DNA of 64,000 nucleotides from Streptomyces griseosporeus. GTDB lineage: Bacteria > Actinomycetota > Actinomycetes > Streptomycetales > Streptomycetaceae. The DNA lies in contig NZ_BNBR01000005.1 of assembly GCF_014656055.1 (NCBI RefSeq), positions 310,001-374,000 on the forward strand, written 5' to 3'. Under the pieces are notes generated by a model. The model saw only the letters and a program-made list of their open reading frames with translations, ran no database searches and was not told where the DNA came from. Made by a program: the position numbers and the translations under genes. Of the stretch, positions 35,690 through 44,074 are shown piece after piece; the stretch's first letter is position 1, and the number at the start of each line of letters is the position of its first letter.

Positions 35690-35719
35690 GGCATATTCAC
35701 TCCACGGAGTGAGTTTGCC
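35690..35719. promoter_or_regulatory. 30-bp palindrome upstream of the winged-helix gene
   Basis: The core CACTCC-AC-GGAGTG (35698-35711) extends outward to GGCA/TGCC arms; about 13 of 15 positions pair, with one wobble and one mismatch. It lies about 150 bp upstream of the winged-helix start, so an autoregulatory operator is likely. A related TTCACTCC motif occurs near 39672-39690. Confidence 0.55.
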
Positions 35720-35993
35720 CGGCGGGAGGGAGGGGTGGGGCTTGGTGGGGTGCTTTATGCCCGGTGGGTAGTGCATAGGGAGCGCAGGGCGGACCGGAGA
35801 CCGGGCGGTCAGGTCGCGGTTGCTGTCACGCTGCCCTGAGGGCGCCGGAGCAGGTAGCCGGGTACCGTGCCGAGGCTCTCGTCGTCGGCTGCGCTGACGA
35901 GTGCTGGTCCAGCAACACAGGCAACGTCGGTCGTCCCCGGGCCGGTTTCGCCGATGCCCGCGACGAGGGCCGTAGTTCCCACCGGGCATGGAA

Positions 35994-36028
35994 CCGCCCC
36001 CGGCTGCGGGTGTGCAGGCCGGGGGCGG
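35994..36028 (-). terminator. metS terminator
   Basis: An 11-bp perfect stem (35994-36004 with 36018-36028) around a 13-nt loop lies 20 bp past the metS stop on the minus strand. Confidence 0.8.
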
Positions 36029-36047
36029 CTGATGCTCAGGGGGCGGA

Positions 36048-37766
36048 TTACGCGGCCGGTTCGCCGCCGAAGCGCTCCTTGTAGGCCGCCAGGTCGTCGT
36101 CCGTCAGCTTGGCGAAGAGGACCGGGGGGACCGTGAAGGGGGTGCCGGCGGGGACGGCGGTGAGGGCGCGGGCCTCGTCCGGGGTCACCCAGGTCGCCGT
36201 GTCGGCGGGGAGGGCGAAGGCCTCGCGCATCGCCTTCGCGGTCGCCGGGATGAACGGTTCCGAGACCACCGCGTACAGGTGGATCAGGTTCATCGCCGTG
36301 CGCAGGGTCAGCGCCGCGCCGTCCTTGTTGGTCTTGATCTCCAGCCAGGGGGCCTTCTCCTCCAGGTAGGAGTTGCCGGCCGACCACAGGGCGCGCAGGG
36401 CCGCGGCCGCCTTGCGGAACTGGAGGGCCTCCATCTGGGCCTCGTACTCCGCGAGGAGCTCCGCGATCTGCTCGCCGAGCCTGGTCTCCGCCTCGCCGGG
36501 CTCGCCGCCCGCCGGGATCTCCTCGCCGAAGCGCTTCTTGGAGAAGGACAGCACGCGGTTGACGAAGTTGCCGAGCGTGTCGGCGAGGTCCTTGTTGACC
36601 GTCGCCGTGAAGTGCTCCCACGTGAAGGACGAGTCGTCCGACTCGGGGGCGTTGGCGATGAGGAAGTAGCGCCAGTAGTCCGCCGGGAGGATCTCCAGGG
36701 CCTGGTCGGTGAAGACGCCGCGCTTCTGCGAGGTGGAGAACTTGCCGCCGTAGTACGTCAGCCAGTTGAAGGCCTTGACGTAGTCGACCTTCTTCCACGG
36801 CTCGCGGACGCCGAGCTCCGTGGCCGGGAACATCACCGTGTGGAACGGGACGTTGTCCTTCGCCATGAACTCCGTGTAGCGGACCTTGTCGTCCGCCTCG
36901 TACCACCAGGACTTCCAGTCGCGGTTCTCCGGGTCCTTGTCCGCCCACTCCTTCGTCGCGCCGATGTACTCGATCGGCGCGTCGAACCACACGTAGAAGA
37001 CCTTGCCCTCGGCCGCCAGCTCCGGCCAGGTGTCCGCCGGGACCGGGACGCCCCAGTCCAGGTCGCGCGTGATCGCGCGGTCGTGCAGGCCCTCGTTCAG
37101 CCACTTGCGGGCGATGGAGGAGGCGAGCTGCGGCCAGTCCGCCTCGTGGCGGGCGACCCACTCCTCGACCTCGTGCTGGAGCTTGGACTGGAGGAGGAAG
37201 AGGTGCTTGGTCTCCCGGACCTCCAGGTCGGTGCTGCCGGAGATCGCCGAGCGCGGGTTGATCAGGTCCGTCGGGTCCAGGACGCGGGTGCAGTTCTCGC
37301 ACTGGTCGCCGCGGGCCTTGTCGTAGCCGCAGTGCGGGCAGGTGCCCTCCACGTAGCGGTCCGGGAGGAAGCGGCCGTCGGCCGGGCTGTACACCTGGCG
37401 GATCGCCCGCTCCTCGATGAAGCCGTTCTCGTTCAGCTTGCGGGCGAAGTGCTGGGTGATCTCTACGTTCTGCGGGCTGGAGCTGCGACCGAAGTAGTCG
37501 AACGCAAGTGCGAAGCCGTCGTAGACCGCCTTCTGGGCGTCGTGCGCCTGCGCGCAGAACTCGGCGACGGACAGGCCCGCCTCCTTGGCGGCCAGTTCCG
37601 CCGGGGTGCCGTGCTCGTCCGTCGCGCAGATGTACAGGACCTCGTGGCCGCGCTGGCGCAGGTACCGGGAGTACACGTCCGCCGGGAGCATGGACCCCAC
37701 CATGTTGCCCAGGTGCTTGATCCCGTTGATGTACGGAAGGGCGCTGGTGATGAGGTGTCGAGCCAT
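36048..37766 (-). CDS. metS: methionyl-tRNA synthetase
   Basis: A 572-residue class I synthetase charging tRNA-Met. The HIGH-type motif appears as HLGN (near residue 18), a CPHCGYD...CENC zinc knuckle is present, and the KMSKS loop is the variant KFSTSQKRG. The anticodon-binding helix domain forms the C-terminal third. No C-terminal dimerisation domain is visible, matching other actinobacterial enzymes. It lies downstream of a VWA-domain gene on the same strand, 126 bp away, so a separate promoter is likely. Confidence 0.96.
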   Translation of the reverse strand: MARHLITSALPYINGIKHLGNMVGSMLPADVYSRYLRQRGHEVLYICATDEHGTPAELAAKEAGLSVAEFCAQAHDAQKAVYDGFALAFDYFGRSSSPQNVEITQHFARKLNENGFIEERAIRQVYSPADGRFLPDRYVEGTCPHCGYDKARGDQCENCTRVLDPTDLINPRSAISGSTDLEVRETKHLFLLQSKLQHEVEEWVARHEADWPQLASSIARKWLNEGLHDRAITRDLDWGVPVPADTWPELAAEGKVFYVWFDAPIEYIGATKEWADKDPENRDWKSWWYEADDKVRYTEFMAKDNVPFHTVMFPATELGVREPWKKVDYVKAFNWLTYYGGKFSTSQKRGVFTDQALEILPADYWRYFLIANAPESDDSSFTWEHFTATVNKDLADTLGNFVNRVLSFSKKRFGEEIPAGGEPGEAETRLGEQIAELLAEYEAQMEALQFRKAAAALRALWSAGNSYLEEKAPWLEIKTNKDGAALTLRTAMNLIHLYAVVSEPFIPATAKAMREAFALPADTATWVTPDEARALTAVPAGTPFTVPPVLFAKLTDDDLAAYKERFGGEPAA

Positions 37767-37892
37767 GGTTTGGCTGCTCCCGGGTCGGTTGTTTTGCGAA
37801 CCTTGAAATCGTAGCCGAGGTGGGTGGGCCGCCCGCGATGCGTTTCGGGGGGTGGGAAACGCGGGCCGCGGGCAGCGGGCGGCTTCGGGTCC

Positions 37893-39530
37893 TTACGGGC
37901 GCCAGGCGGCGAGGACGCCCTCGTACAGCTCCTTGTCCGTGAGCTCGCGGGGGGTCGGGCCCGCGTGGAAGAACGACGTGTTGTCCGTCTTCAGCTTGCG
38001 GAGGTAGTCGAACGCCTTGTTGTCGTGCTCGCCGAAGGCGACGAAGGAGAAGAAGACGGTGGGGTGGTTCGCCGCGGCGTCCGTGAGGGACTGGGTGGCG
38101 GGGGTCTTCGCGTCGGGGGCGCCGTCCGTCTGGAAGATCACCAGGGCGGGGGACGTGGGGTCGGCCGACTTCTGGTGCTGGGCGATCACTTCCTGTACGG
38201 CCACGTGGTAGCTGGTACGGCCCATGCGGCCGAGGCCCGCGTGCAGCTCGTCGATCTTGTTCTCGTGGTCGGTGAGGGTCAGCTCGCCGGTGCCGTCCAG
38301 CTCCGTGGAGAAGAAGGTGACGTGGACCGTGGCCTCGGGGTCGAGGTGCGCGGCGAGGGCGAGGGTCTGCTCGGCGAGTGCCTGCGCGGAGCCGTCCTTG
38401 TAGTACGGGCGCATGCTCGCGGAGCGGTCGAGGACGAGGTAGACCTTGGCTCGGGTGCCGGTGAGGTCGTTCTTCTTGAGGGCGGCGCCGGCTGCCTTGT
38501 AGGCGGTGGTGAGGGAGGGGGCGCGGGTCTTGAGGCGGGTGAGGGGCAGGGCGGGGGTCTGGGGCGCCTCGGCTTCGCCTTCGGCGGGATCGTTCCCACC
38601 CGCACCACCCGTGCGGGATTCGTTGTCCGGTGCGGGTGGCCCCTGTGGGGCGTCCTCGCCGTCGGCGGCTGCGGGCTCGTGGGCCTCGGGGGCGGCTTCG
38701 GATTCCGGCTTGGACGTGGGCTGCGACTCCACTACCGCCTCCGCCTCCGGCTCAGGCTCCGTCACCGCTTCCGGCTCCGGTTCCGGTTCCGAGGCTGCCA
38801 GGGGCTGGGGCTCCGGCTCCGGCACCAGGTCCGGCTCCGCCTGCTGCTCGGGCTCTGCCGCAGCATCCGGCTCCGGCTCCGCCTGCTGCTCCGGCTCCGG
38901 GTCGGACACCGGCTCTGCCGCAGCTTCGGGCTCCGATGCGGGCTCGGATGCTGCCTCAGGCTCCGGCTGCGGGGCGGTTTCCGCCTCCGGTGCGGCCACC
39001 GTCTCCGGCTCGGGGTCCGCCACCGTCTCTGGCTCGGGGTCCGCCGCCGTCTCCGGCTCGGACTCCGCCACTGCCACCGGCTCGGGGTCCGCCGCCGCCT
39101 CCGCCTCGGGGGCCGTCGCAGCCTCCGGCTCGGGCTCTGCCTGCTGCTCCGGCTCCTGTGCGGTCGCCGCTTCCCGATCCGGGGCCGTCGGCGTCGGTTC
39201 CTGGGCCTCCGTCGGCGATGCCTGCTTCGGGACCGTGATGTTGTCGAAGGCCGCTGCCACCAGCTCGTGGGCCTCGTCGCGCGGGGTCGGGACCTCCGCC
39301 GCGGGGGAGGTGGTCACGGTCCGTGTCGGCTCCGGCTCCTTCGGGAGGGTCGGCTCCGGCTCCGGCTCCGGCTTCGTCGCCGTGGCCGGTTCCGGTGTCG
39401 GCTCCGGGGACGGGGTCGGGAGGGTCGGCTCCGGTGCCTGCGTGGGCGTCGGAGCCGCACTCTCTGCTTCGGCCGTTTGTCCCTTGCGTGACCGGCCGAA
39501 CGCGTTCCGCAGGAGAGTGAGAATGCCCAT
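37893..39530 (-). CDS. VWA-domain protein with Glu/Pro-rich arm
   Basis: A 545-residue protein. A roughly 310-residue N-terminal arm is almost wholly Glu, Pro, Ala and Thr (repeats such as ADPEPETVADPEPET), and is followed by a von Willebrand factor A domain (about 355-540). The MIDAS metal site is intact: D368-R-S370-A-S372, with later T and D residues in IFQTDGAPD. This domain resembles those next to TerD-type tellurium-resistance/stress proteins in streptomycetes, but no ter gene is adjacent. There is no signal peptide, so it is intracellular. The highly acidic arm may bind cations or act as a spacer. Confidence 0.82.
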   Translation of the reverse strand: MGILTLLRNAFGRSRKGQTAEAESAAPTPTQAPEPTLPTPSPEPTPEPATATKPEPEPEPTLPKEPEPTRTVTTSPAAEVPTPRDEAHELVAAAFDNITVPKQASPTEAQEPTPTAPDREAATAQEPEQQAEPEPEAATAPEAEAAADPEPVAVAESEPETAADPEPETVADPEPETVAAPEAETAPQPEPEAASEPASEPEAAAEPVSDPEPEQQAEPEPDAAAEPEQQAEPDLVPEPEPQPLAASEPEPEPEAVTEPEPEAEAVVESQPTSKPESEAAPEAHEPAAADGEDAPQGPPAPDNESRTGGAGGNDPAEGEAEAPQTPALPLTRLKTRAPSLTTAYKAAGAALKKNDLTGTRAKVYLVLDRSASMRPYYKDGSAQALAEQTLALAAHLDPEATVHVTFFSTELDGTGELTLTDHENKIDELHAGLGRMGRTSYHVAVQEVIAQHQKSADPTSPALVIFQTDGAPDAKTPATQSLTDAAANHPTVFFSFVAFGEHDNKAFDYLRKLKTDNTSFFHAGPTPRELTDKELYEGVLAAWRP

Positions 39531-39812
39531 GTGCGCAACCCTTCGCGTGAGTTGTAGCCCGTCAAACCCTGGCCAGGACGGACACGTAAGGTTAGCGGTC
39601 CGAGGTCTTGATCTTCGGTAGGGGTGAGTGGCGGGACGTCCTGACTGTCAACACCCTTGCGGAGCCTATTGGTTCACTCCATTCACTCCCCCTTCGGATG
39701 TGCGCCGCCCTTTCGCCGCACATGTGTGCCCCTCGCGTCGCGCTGACATCACGAGTCAGGTCAAAGGGGCGCAAGAGGAGTGCAAAGGTGCGAAGCGAAC
39801 GCTGCTGCGGTG

Positions 39813-40820
39813 TCAGCGACGGGCGTGCAGGGTCACGTCCGCCAGCAGGGCGCGGTGGTCGGTGTCCGGGAGGTCCAGGAAGCGCGTCGCTGTCACGGAG
39901 AAGTCCCGGGACAGCAGGACGTGGTCGATCTGGGCGCCGATCAGGGGGGTCGTGCGGGTCGGCCAGCTCGGGGTGCGGGGCTCGTCGGTGAGGCGGGCGG
40001 CGTCCTGGAGGCCCGTGTCGAGGAGGCGGCGGAAGGCGGCGTGGTCCTGGGAGGCGTTGAAGTCGCCGGCCAGGACGGTGGGGGTGGTGCGGTCGGCGGC
40101 GGCGAAGTCGCGCAGGGCGCCCAGCTCGCGGCGCCACAGGCCGAGCTGGTGGGGCAGCGGGGGCATGGGGTGGGCGAGCTGGAGCCGTACCCGGTGGCCG
40201 CGGACGTCGGCGACGGCGCCGGGCATGCCCATGGTGCCGGGGACGCCCGCGGTGGCCGTCAGGGGGAAGCGGCTGAGCAGCACGGAGCCGGCCGAGCCGG
40301 GGGACTCGACGGCCTGCCGGTGCGGGTAGGCGGCGGTCAGCTCGCGCCGCAGGACCGGGTCGCAGCGGGCGCTGTCGCACTCCTCGACGAAGACGACGTC
40401 CGGCCGCTCCCGGCGTACGGCGGCGACGAGGGCGTCGGTGGCGCGGCCGAACTCGACGTTGGCGGTGAGGACGCGGAAGGAGGCGACGGGGGCGCCGGAC
40501 GGGTCGTGGGCCCGGCCGTACGGCTCGATGAACCAGGCCAGGAGGCCCAGGAGGACCACGCCCCAGACCAGGCCGGTCCAGAACCGGGCCAGCAGGGCGA
40601 GGAACAGGGCGGCGGCGGTGGGGGCGAGCAGCCAGGGGAGGAAGGCGAGGAGCTGGGGGACGGGGGTGATGCCGTCGGTGTCGGCCGTACGGCACCCGAC
40701 GACCACACTCACCCCGGCCAGCAGCAGCCCGGCGCACCAGTCCGCGACCCGCCTTCCCGCCCGACGCCGGCCGGGCCGGGCGTTGCCGGCGGTCGTGACC
40801 TCGGCAGCCGCAGTGTCCAC
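39813..40820 (-). CDS. membrane endonuclease/exonuclease/phosphatase-fold protein
   Basis: A 335-residue protein. Three transmembrane helices (about 25-105) are followed by an EEP-fold domain at the outer face (about 113-335). Catalytic segments are LTANVEFG, VVFVEECD, VLAGDFNASQDH and the C-terminal TDHRALLADV. Members hydrolyse nucleic acids or phospholipid or inositol phosphodiesters; the exact substrate is unknown. The GTG start is followed by a short basic cytoplasmic head. The RmlD-like gene upstream (ending 78 bp away) is on the same strand. Confidence 0.85.
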   Translation of the reverse strand: MDTAAAEVTTAGNARPGRRRAGRRVADWCAGLLLAGVSVVVGCRTADTDGITPVPQLLAFLPWLLAPTAAALFLALLARFWTGLVWGVVLLGLLAWFIEPYGRAHDPSGAPVASFRVLTANVEFGRATDALVAAVRRERPDVVFVEECDSARCDPVLRRELTAAYPHRQAVESPGSAGSVLLSRFPLTATAGVPGTMGMPGAVADVRGHRVRLQLAHPMPPLPHQLGLWRRELGALRDFAAADRTTPTVLAGDFNASQDHAAFRRLLDTGLQDAARLTDEPRTPSWPTRTTPLIGAQIDHVLLSRDFSVTATRFLDLPDTDHRALLADVTLHARR

Positions 40821-40898
40821 GCGCCCTCCCCCGGTTCCTGTAAGGCGCCGGGTCCGCGGCCGGTGCCCACAACTCCAGGATGCAGGGTTCGTGGGCTT

Positions 40899-41822
40899 TC
40901 AGGGGGCAGTGAGACGGGGCGCCGTCGTCAGGAACTCCCGCGCCCCCCGCAACCGCGTCCCCAGCCGGCTCTGTGTGGCGGTGCTGTTCAGGCGGAGGGT
41001 GAGCGGGCCGGGGCGGGGGCTGTCGGCGTGGTGGCCCGGGAGTAGGCGGGTGGGGTCCAGGCCGTCGCGGTGGGCGATGAGGACGCCGAGTTCGTGGCGG
41101 GTGACGGCGTCGGGGCCGGCCAGGTGGTGGATGCCGGTCGCCCGGGAGTCCGCCAGTTCCAGGAGCGCGGCGGCGAGGTCCGTGACGTGCACCGGGCAGC
41201 GGACGACGTCCGTGAAGAGGACGCCCGTGCGGCGGCCGGTGGCCAGGTCGTGGACGTGCCGTTCGTGCACGGAACCGCCGTCGCCGATGATGAGGGAGGT
41301 GCGGGCGATCACCGAGTCCGGGACGAGCAGGCGTACGGCTGTCTCGGCCGCTGCCTTCGCGGCGCCGTACGGGGTGATCGGGTCCGGCAGGCATCTCTCG
41401 TCGTAGTCGGGGCGGTCGCCGGAGAAGACCGCGTCGGTGGAGACGTGCAGCAGTCGGCAGCCGTGCCGTGCGGCGGCCGCCGCCACGCGGATCGCGCCGT
41501 CGGCGGTGACGGCCCAGTCGGCGTGGCCGCTGGAGGCGTTGACGACGGTGCAGGGGGCGAGGTCCGCGATCAGCCGGTCGACCGCGTCGACCCCGCCCAC
41601 CCCGTCGACCCCGCCCACCCGGTCGACTCCGCCCACCCCGTCGACCCCGTAGGGCTGTCCGGCCTCGCGCAGATCCAGGCGGTACCAGCGGTCGGCCGGG
41701 GCGTCGCCGGGCCGGGTCGCGTACGTGGCGACGACCTCCCGGCCCTCCCGTTCCGCCGCCACCGCCTGCCGGATCAGCTCGCCGCCCAGGAAACCGCTGC
41801 CGCCGATGATCAGCAATTTCAT
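40899..41822 (-). CDS. RmlD-like sugar-nucleotide reductase family protein
   Basis: A 307-residue extended short-chain dehydrogenase. The Rossmann motif is GGSGFLGGEL near the N-terminus; the active-site Tyr/Lys pair is in TPYGAAKAAAET; and the substrate segment ADWAV/STDAVFSGD resembles dTDP-4-dehydrorhamnose reductase. No other rhamnose genes are adjacent, so an SDR of related function is possible. Residues about 58-84 are a Gly/Val/Asp repeat encoded by an 18-bp tandem array (41586-41655), which forms a disordered loop in the fold. GTG nine bases upstream is an alternative start. Confidence 0.82.
   Translation of the reverse strand: MKLLIIGGSGFLGGELIRQAVAAEREGREVVATYATRPGDAPADRWYRLDLREAGQPYGVDGVGGVDRVGGVDGVGGVDAVDRLIADLAPCTVVNASSGHADWAVTADGAIRVAAAAARHGCRLLHVSTDAVFSGDRPDYDERCLPDPITPYGAAKAAAETAVRLLVPDSVIARTSLIIGDGGSVHERHVHDLATGRRTGVLFTDVVRCPVHVTDLAAALLELADSRATGIHHLAGPDAVTRHELGVLIAHRDGLDPTRLLPGHHADSPRPGPLTLRLNSTATQSRLGTRLRGAREFLTTAPRLTAP
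41586..41655. repeat. 18-bp in-frame tandem repeat
   Basis: GTCGACCCCGCCCACCCC repeats four times with period 18 (starts at 41586, 41604, 41622, 41640; the last is partial). It encodes VGGVDG-like units in the reductase gene and keeps the reading frame. Confidence 0.9.
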
Positions 41823-41856
41823 GACGGCCACCGTACGACGGCCCCCGGGCCCCGGC

Positions 41857-42645
41857 TCAGGCCGGCCGGGCGTCCACCGCCCTCAGGAACGCCCCCAGCG
41901 CCGCGTTGAACTCCGCCGGTCGTTCCAGGTTCGGCATGTGGGCCGCGTGGTCGATCACGTGCAGGGTGGAGTCGGGGAGCAGGGCGTGCATCGCCTCCGC
42001 GTCCGCCACCGGCGTGTACTCGTCGTCCGTGCCGACCACCACCAGGGCCGGGATCGTGACCCGGGACAGTACGGGCCGGTAGTCGGGGCGTTCGGCGCGG
42101 CCGCGCAGGGCCGCGGCGGCGCCCTCGGGAGGGGTGGCCGTCATCATGCGGTGGACGTGGGCCTTGACCTCGGGTGCCGCGTACGGCGCGACCATCTTCT
42201 CCAGCACCTCGTCGGCGTAGCCGCGCATCCCCTCCCGCAGCAGGCGGTCGGCCATCGTGTTGCGCCACGCCCTGCCCTCGTCCGTCTCCGGCGTGGGGAA
42301 GGTGTCGGCGAGGACCAGGCCGCGCACCCGGTCGCCGAAGCGGTCGTAGCACTCCATCGCGATCTGGCCGCCCATCGACAGGCCCGCCAGGACGAACGTG
42401 TCCACCTTCAGCTCGTCCAGCAGCGCCTCGATGTCCGCCGCGAAGTCGGCGAGCGGGGTGATGCCGGGGACGACCGGGGAGGCGCCGTAGCCGCGCAGGT
42501 CGGGGGCGACGACCCGGCGTTCGCGGGAGAACTCCTCCAGCTGCGGGGTCCACATCGTGCGGTCGAAGGGGTGGCCGTGGACGAGGACGAGAGGGGTCGC
42601 GGAGGTATCGACGCCTTTGTCCTCGTATGCGAGGAAGGGGCTCAT
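41857..42645 (-). CDS. alpha/beta hydrolase
   Basis: A 262-residue serine hydrolase of the esterase/3-oxoadipate enol-lactonase-like group. The oxyanion segment is HGHPFDRTMW, the nucleophile elbow is AGLSMGGQ, the acid lies near VGTDDEYTP and the histidine in DHAAHMPNLERP. The substrate is unknown. ATG 42645 is chosen over an upstream extension to 42705 because the family starts here. It is divergent from a MocR-type regulator across 97 bp, which is probably its controller. Confidence 0.85.
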   Translation of the reverse strand: MSPFLAYEDKGVDTSATPLVLVHGHPFDRTMWTPQLEEFSRERRVVAPDLRGYGASPVVPGITPLADFAADIEALLDELKVDTFVLAGLSMGGQIAMECYDRFGDRVRGLVLADTFPTPETDEGRAWRNTMADRLLREGMRGYADEVLEKMVAPYAAPEVKAHVHRMMTATPPEGAAAALRGRAERPDYRPVLSRVTIPALVVVGTDDEYTPVADAEAMHALLPDSTLHVIDHAAHMPNLERPAEFNAALGAFLRAVDARPA

Positions 42646-42678
42646 GGAAGCGACCCTAGGCGGGCCCAACTCCTCGGA

Positions 42679-42706
42679 GCAATAAGATCTTTGCGCTCGG
42701 TGCAAT
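42679..42706. promoter_or_regulatory. GCAAT direct repeat in hydrolase/MocR intergenic region
   Basis: GCAAT occurs at 42679-42683 and 42702-42706, with an inverted TTGC between (42691-42694). MocR-type regulators commonly bind direct or inverted repeats in divergent promoters. The region is AT-richer than its flanks. Confidence 0.4.
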
Positions 42707-42742
42707 CCGGTTCGCGGACGGCAGGAGCGGCCAGGGGGACTC

Positions 42743-44074
42743 GTGGACGACTACCGGCGGATCGCCGACCGGATCGCCGCCGACATCGACGCGGGACGGC
42801 TGCGGCCCGGCCAGCAGCTGCCCCCGCAGCGGCGGTTCGCCCGCCGGCACGGCATCGCCGCGTCCACCGCCGGGCGGGTGTACGGCGAACTCGTGCGGCG
42901 CGGGCTGGTGGTGGGCGAGGTCGGACGCGGGACGTTCGTGCGCGCCGCGCCGCCGCCCGACGGTGCCCTCGCGCTGGTCGAGCGGGCCGGGCCCGCCCCG
43001 GTGAACCTCCAGCTCAACTACCCTTCCGCGCCCGGGCAGCCGGAGCTGCTGGCCGCCGCGCTCGCCCCGCTCACCCGGCCCGACGCGCTCGCCGACGCGC
43101 TGCGCCCGGCCGCCGCCACCGGCACCGCCGCGGCCCGCGAGGCCGCCGCCGCGCTGCTCGCCGCCGGCGGCTGGCGGCCCGACCCGGGGCAGGTGCTGTT
43201 CGCCGGGAACGCCCGGCAGGCCGTCGCCGCCACGCTCGCCTCGCTGGTCCGGCCGGGCGGCCGGGTCGGCGTGGAGGAGCTGACGTATCCGCTGGTCAAG
43301 GAGATCGCCGCGCGGATCGGGATCACCCTGGTGCCGCTGCCGGCCGATGCGGGCGGCCTGCGCCCGGAGACCGTCGCGGCGGCCCACCGCGGCGCGCCGC
43401 TGTCCGCGCTGTACGTCCAGCCGACGCTGCACAACCCGACCTCGGTGACGGCGACGGCCGAGCGGTGCGCGCGGATCGCCGCCGTGGCCGACGAGTTGGG
43501 GATCGCCGTCGTCGAGGACCGCATCTGGTCGTTCCTGCGGTCCACCGAGCCGCTCGCCGTGCACGCCCCGCACCTCACCCATGTCGTCGACGGGCTGTCC
43601 AAGCGGGTCGCGCCGGGGCTGACCGTCGGCTTCCTCGTCGTACCGCCGGAGCGGGTCGCGGCCGTCGCCGCAGCGCTGCGGTCGGGCGGCTGGTCGGCGG
43701 GCCGGTTCGCGCTGGAGGCGGCCGTGCGGTGGATCGGGGACGGGACCGTGGCGCGGCTCGTCGAGGCCAAGCGGGCGGACGCGGCGCGGCGGCAGCGGAT
43801 CGTGCGCGAGGAGCTGGCCGGGTTCGCCGTACGGGCCGACCCGGGCGCCTACTTCGCGTGGTGGGAGCTGCCCGCGCCGTGGCGGGCGGACACCTTCGCC
43901 GCGGCCGCCGCCGCGCACGGCATCGCCGTCACGCCGGGCACCGCCTTCGCGGTCGACCCGCGCCGCACGCCGGACGCGGTCAGGCTCGGGCTCGCGAACG
44001 CGGCGGAGCCGGATCTGGCGCGGGCGCTGCGGACTCTGGCGCGGGTAGCGGCGGGCGGCCCCGGCGGGCCGTGA
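42743..44074 (+). CDS. MocR-type GntR regulator with aminotransferase domain
   Basis: A 443-residue fusion. An N-terminal GntR winged helix (about 1-70; RRFARRHGIAASTAGRVYGELVRRG) is joined to a PLP fold-type I aminotransferase-like domain. The PLP lysine is K287 in DGLSKRVAPG, and a QPTLHNPTSVT stretch is also present. MocR proteins sense PLP or amino-acid-related ligands. GTG start. It is divergent from the alpha/beta hydrolase. Its last 95 bp overlap the convergent membrane-protein gene on the other strand. Confidence 0.9.
   Translation: MDDYRRIADRIAADIDAGRLRPGQQLPPQRRFARRHGIAASTAGRVYGELVRRGLVVGEVGRGTFVRAAPPPDGALALVERAGPAPVNLQLNYPSAPGQPELLAAALAPLTRPDALADALRPAAATGTAAAREAAAALLAAGGWRPDPGQVLFAGNARQAVAATLASLVRPGGRVGVEELTYPLVKEIAARIGITLVPLPADAGGLRPETVAAAHRGAPLSALYVQPTLHNPTSVTATAERCARIAAVADELGIAVVEDRIWSFLRSTEPLAVHAPHLTHVVDGLSKRVAPGLTVGFLVVPPERVAAVAAALRSGGWSAGRFALEAAVRWIGDGTVARLVEAKRADAARRQRIVREELAGFAVRADPGAYFAWWELPAPWRADTFAAAAAAHGIAVTPGTAFAVDPRRTPDAVRLGLANAAEPDLARALRTLARVAAGGPGGP

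Larger units (their letters stand above)
35543..36047. promoter_or_regulatory. 505-bp gene-poor region between winged-helix gene and metS
   Basis: There is no convincing gene here; the longest frames have poor codon bias. It holds a leader stem-loop (35572-35607), a large palindrome (35690-35719), a run of degenerate sequence to about 35980, and the metS terminator (35994-36028). Confidence 0.55.

Noticed and set aside
35543..35989. Extension of the winged-helix gene to 35989
   Set aside because: The added part is Arg/Pro-rich shadow sequence that crosses a stem-loop and a large palindrome; GAGGAAGAGG precedes ATG 35542.
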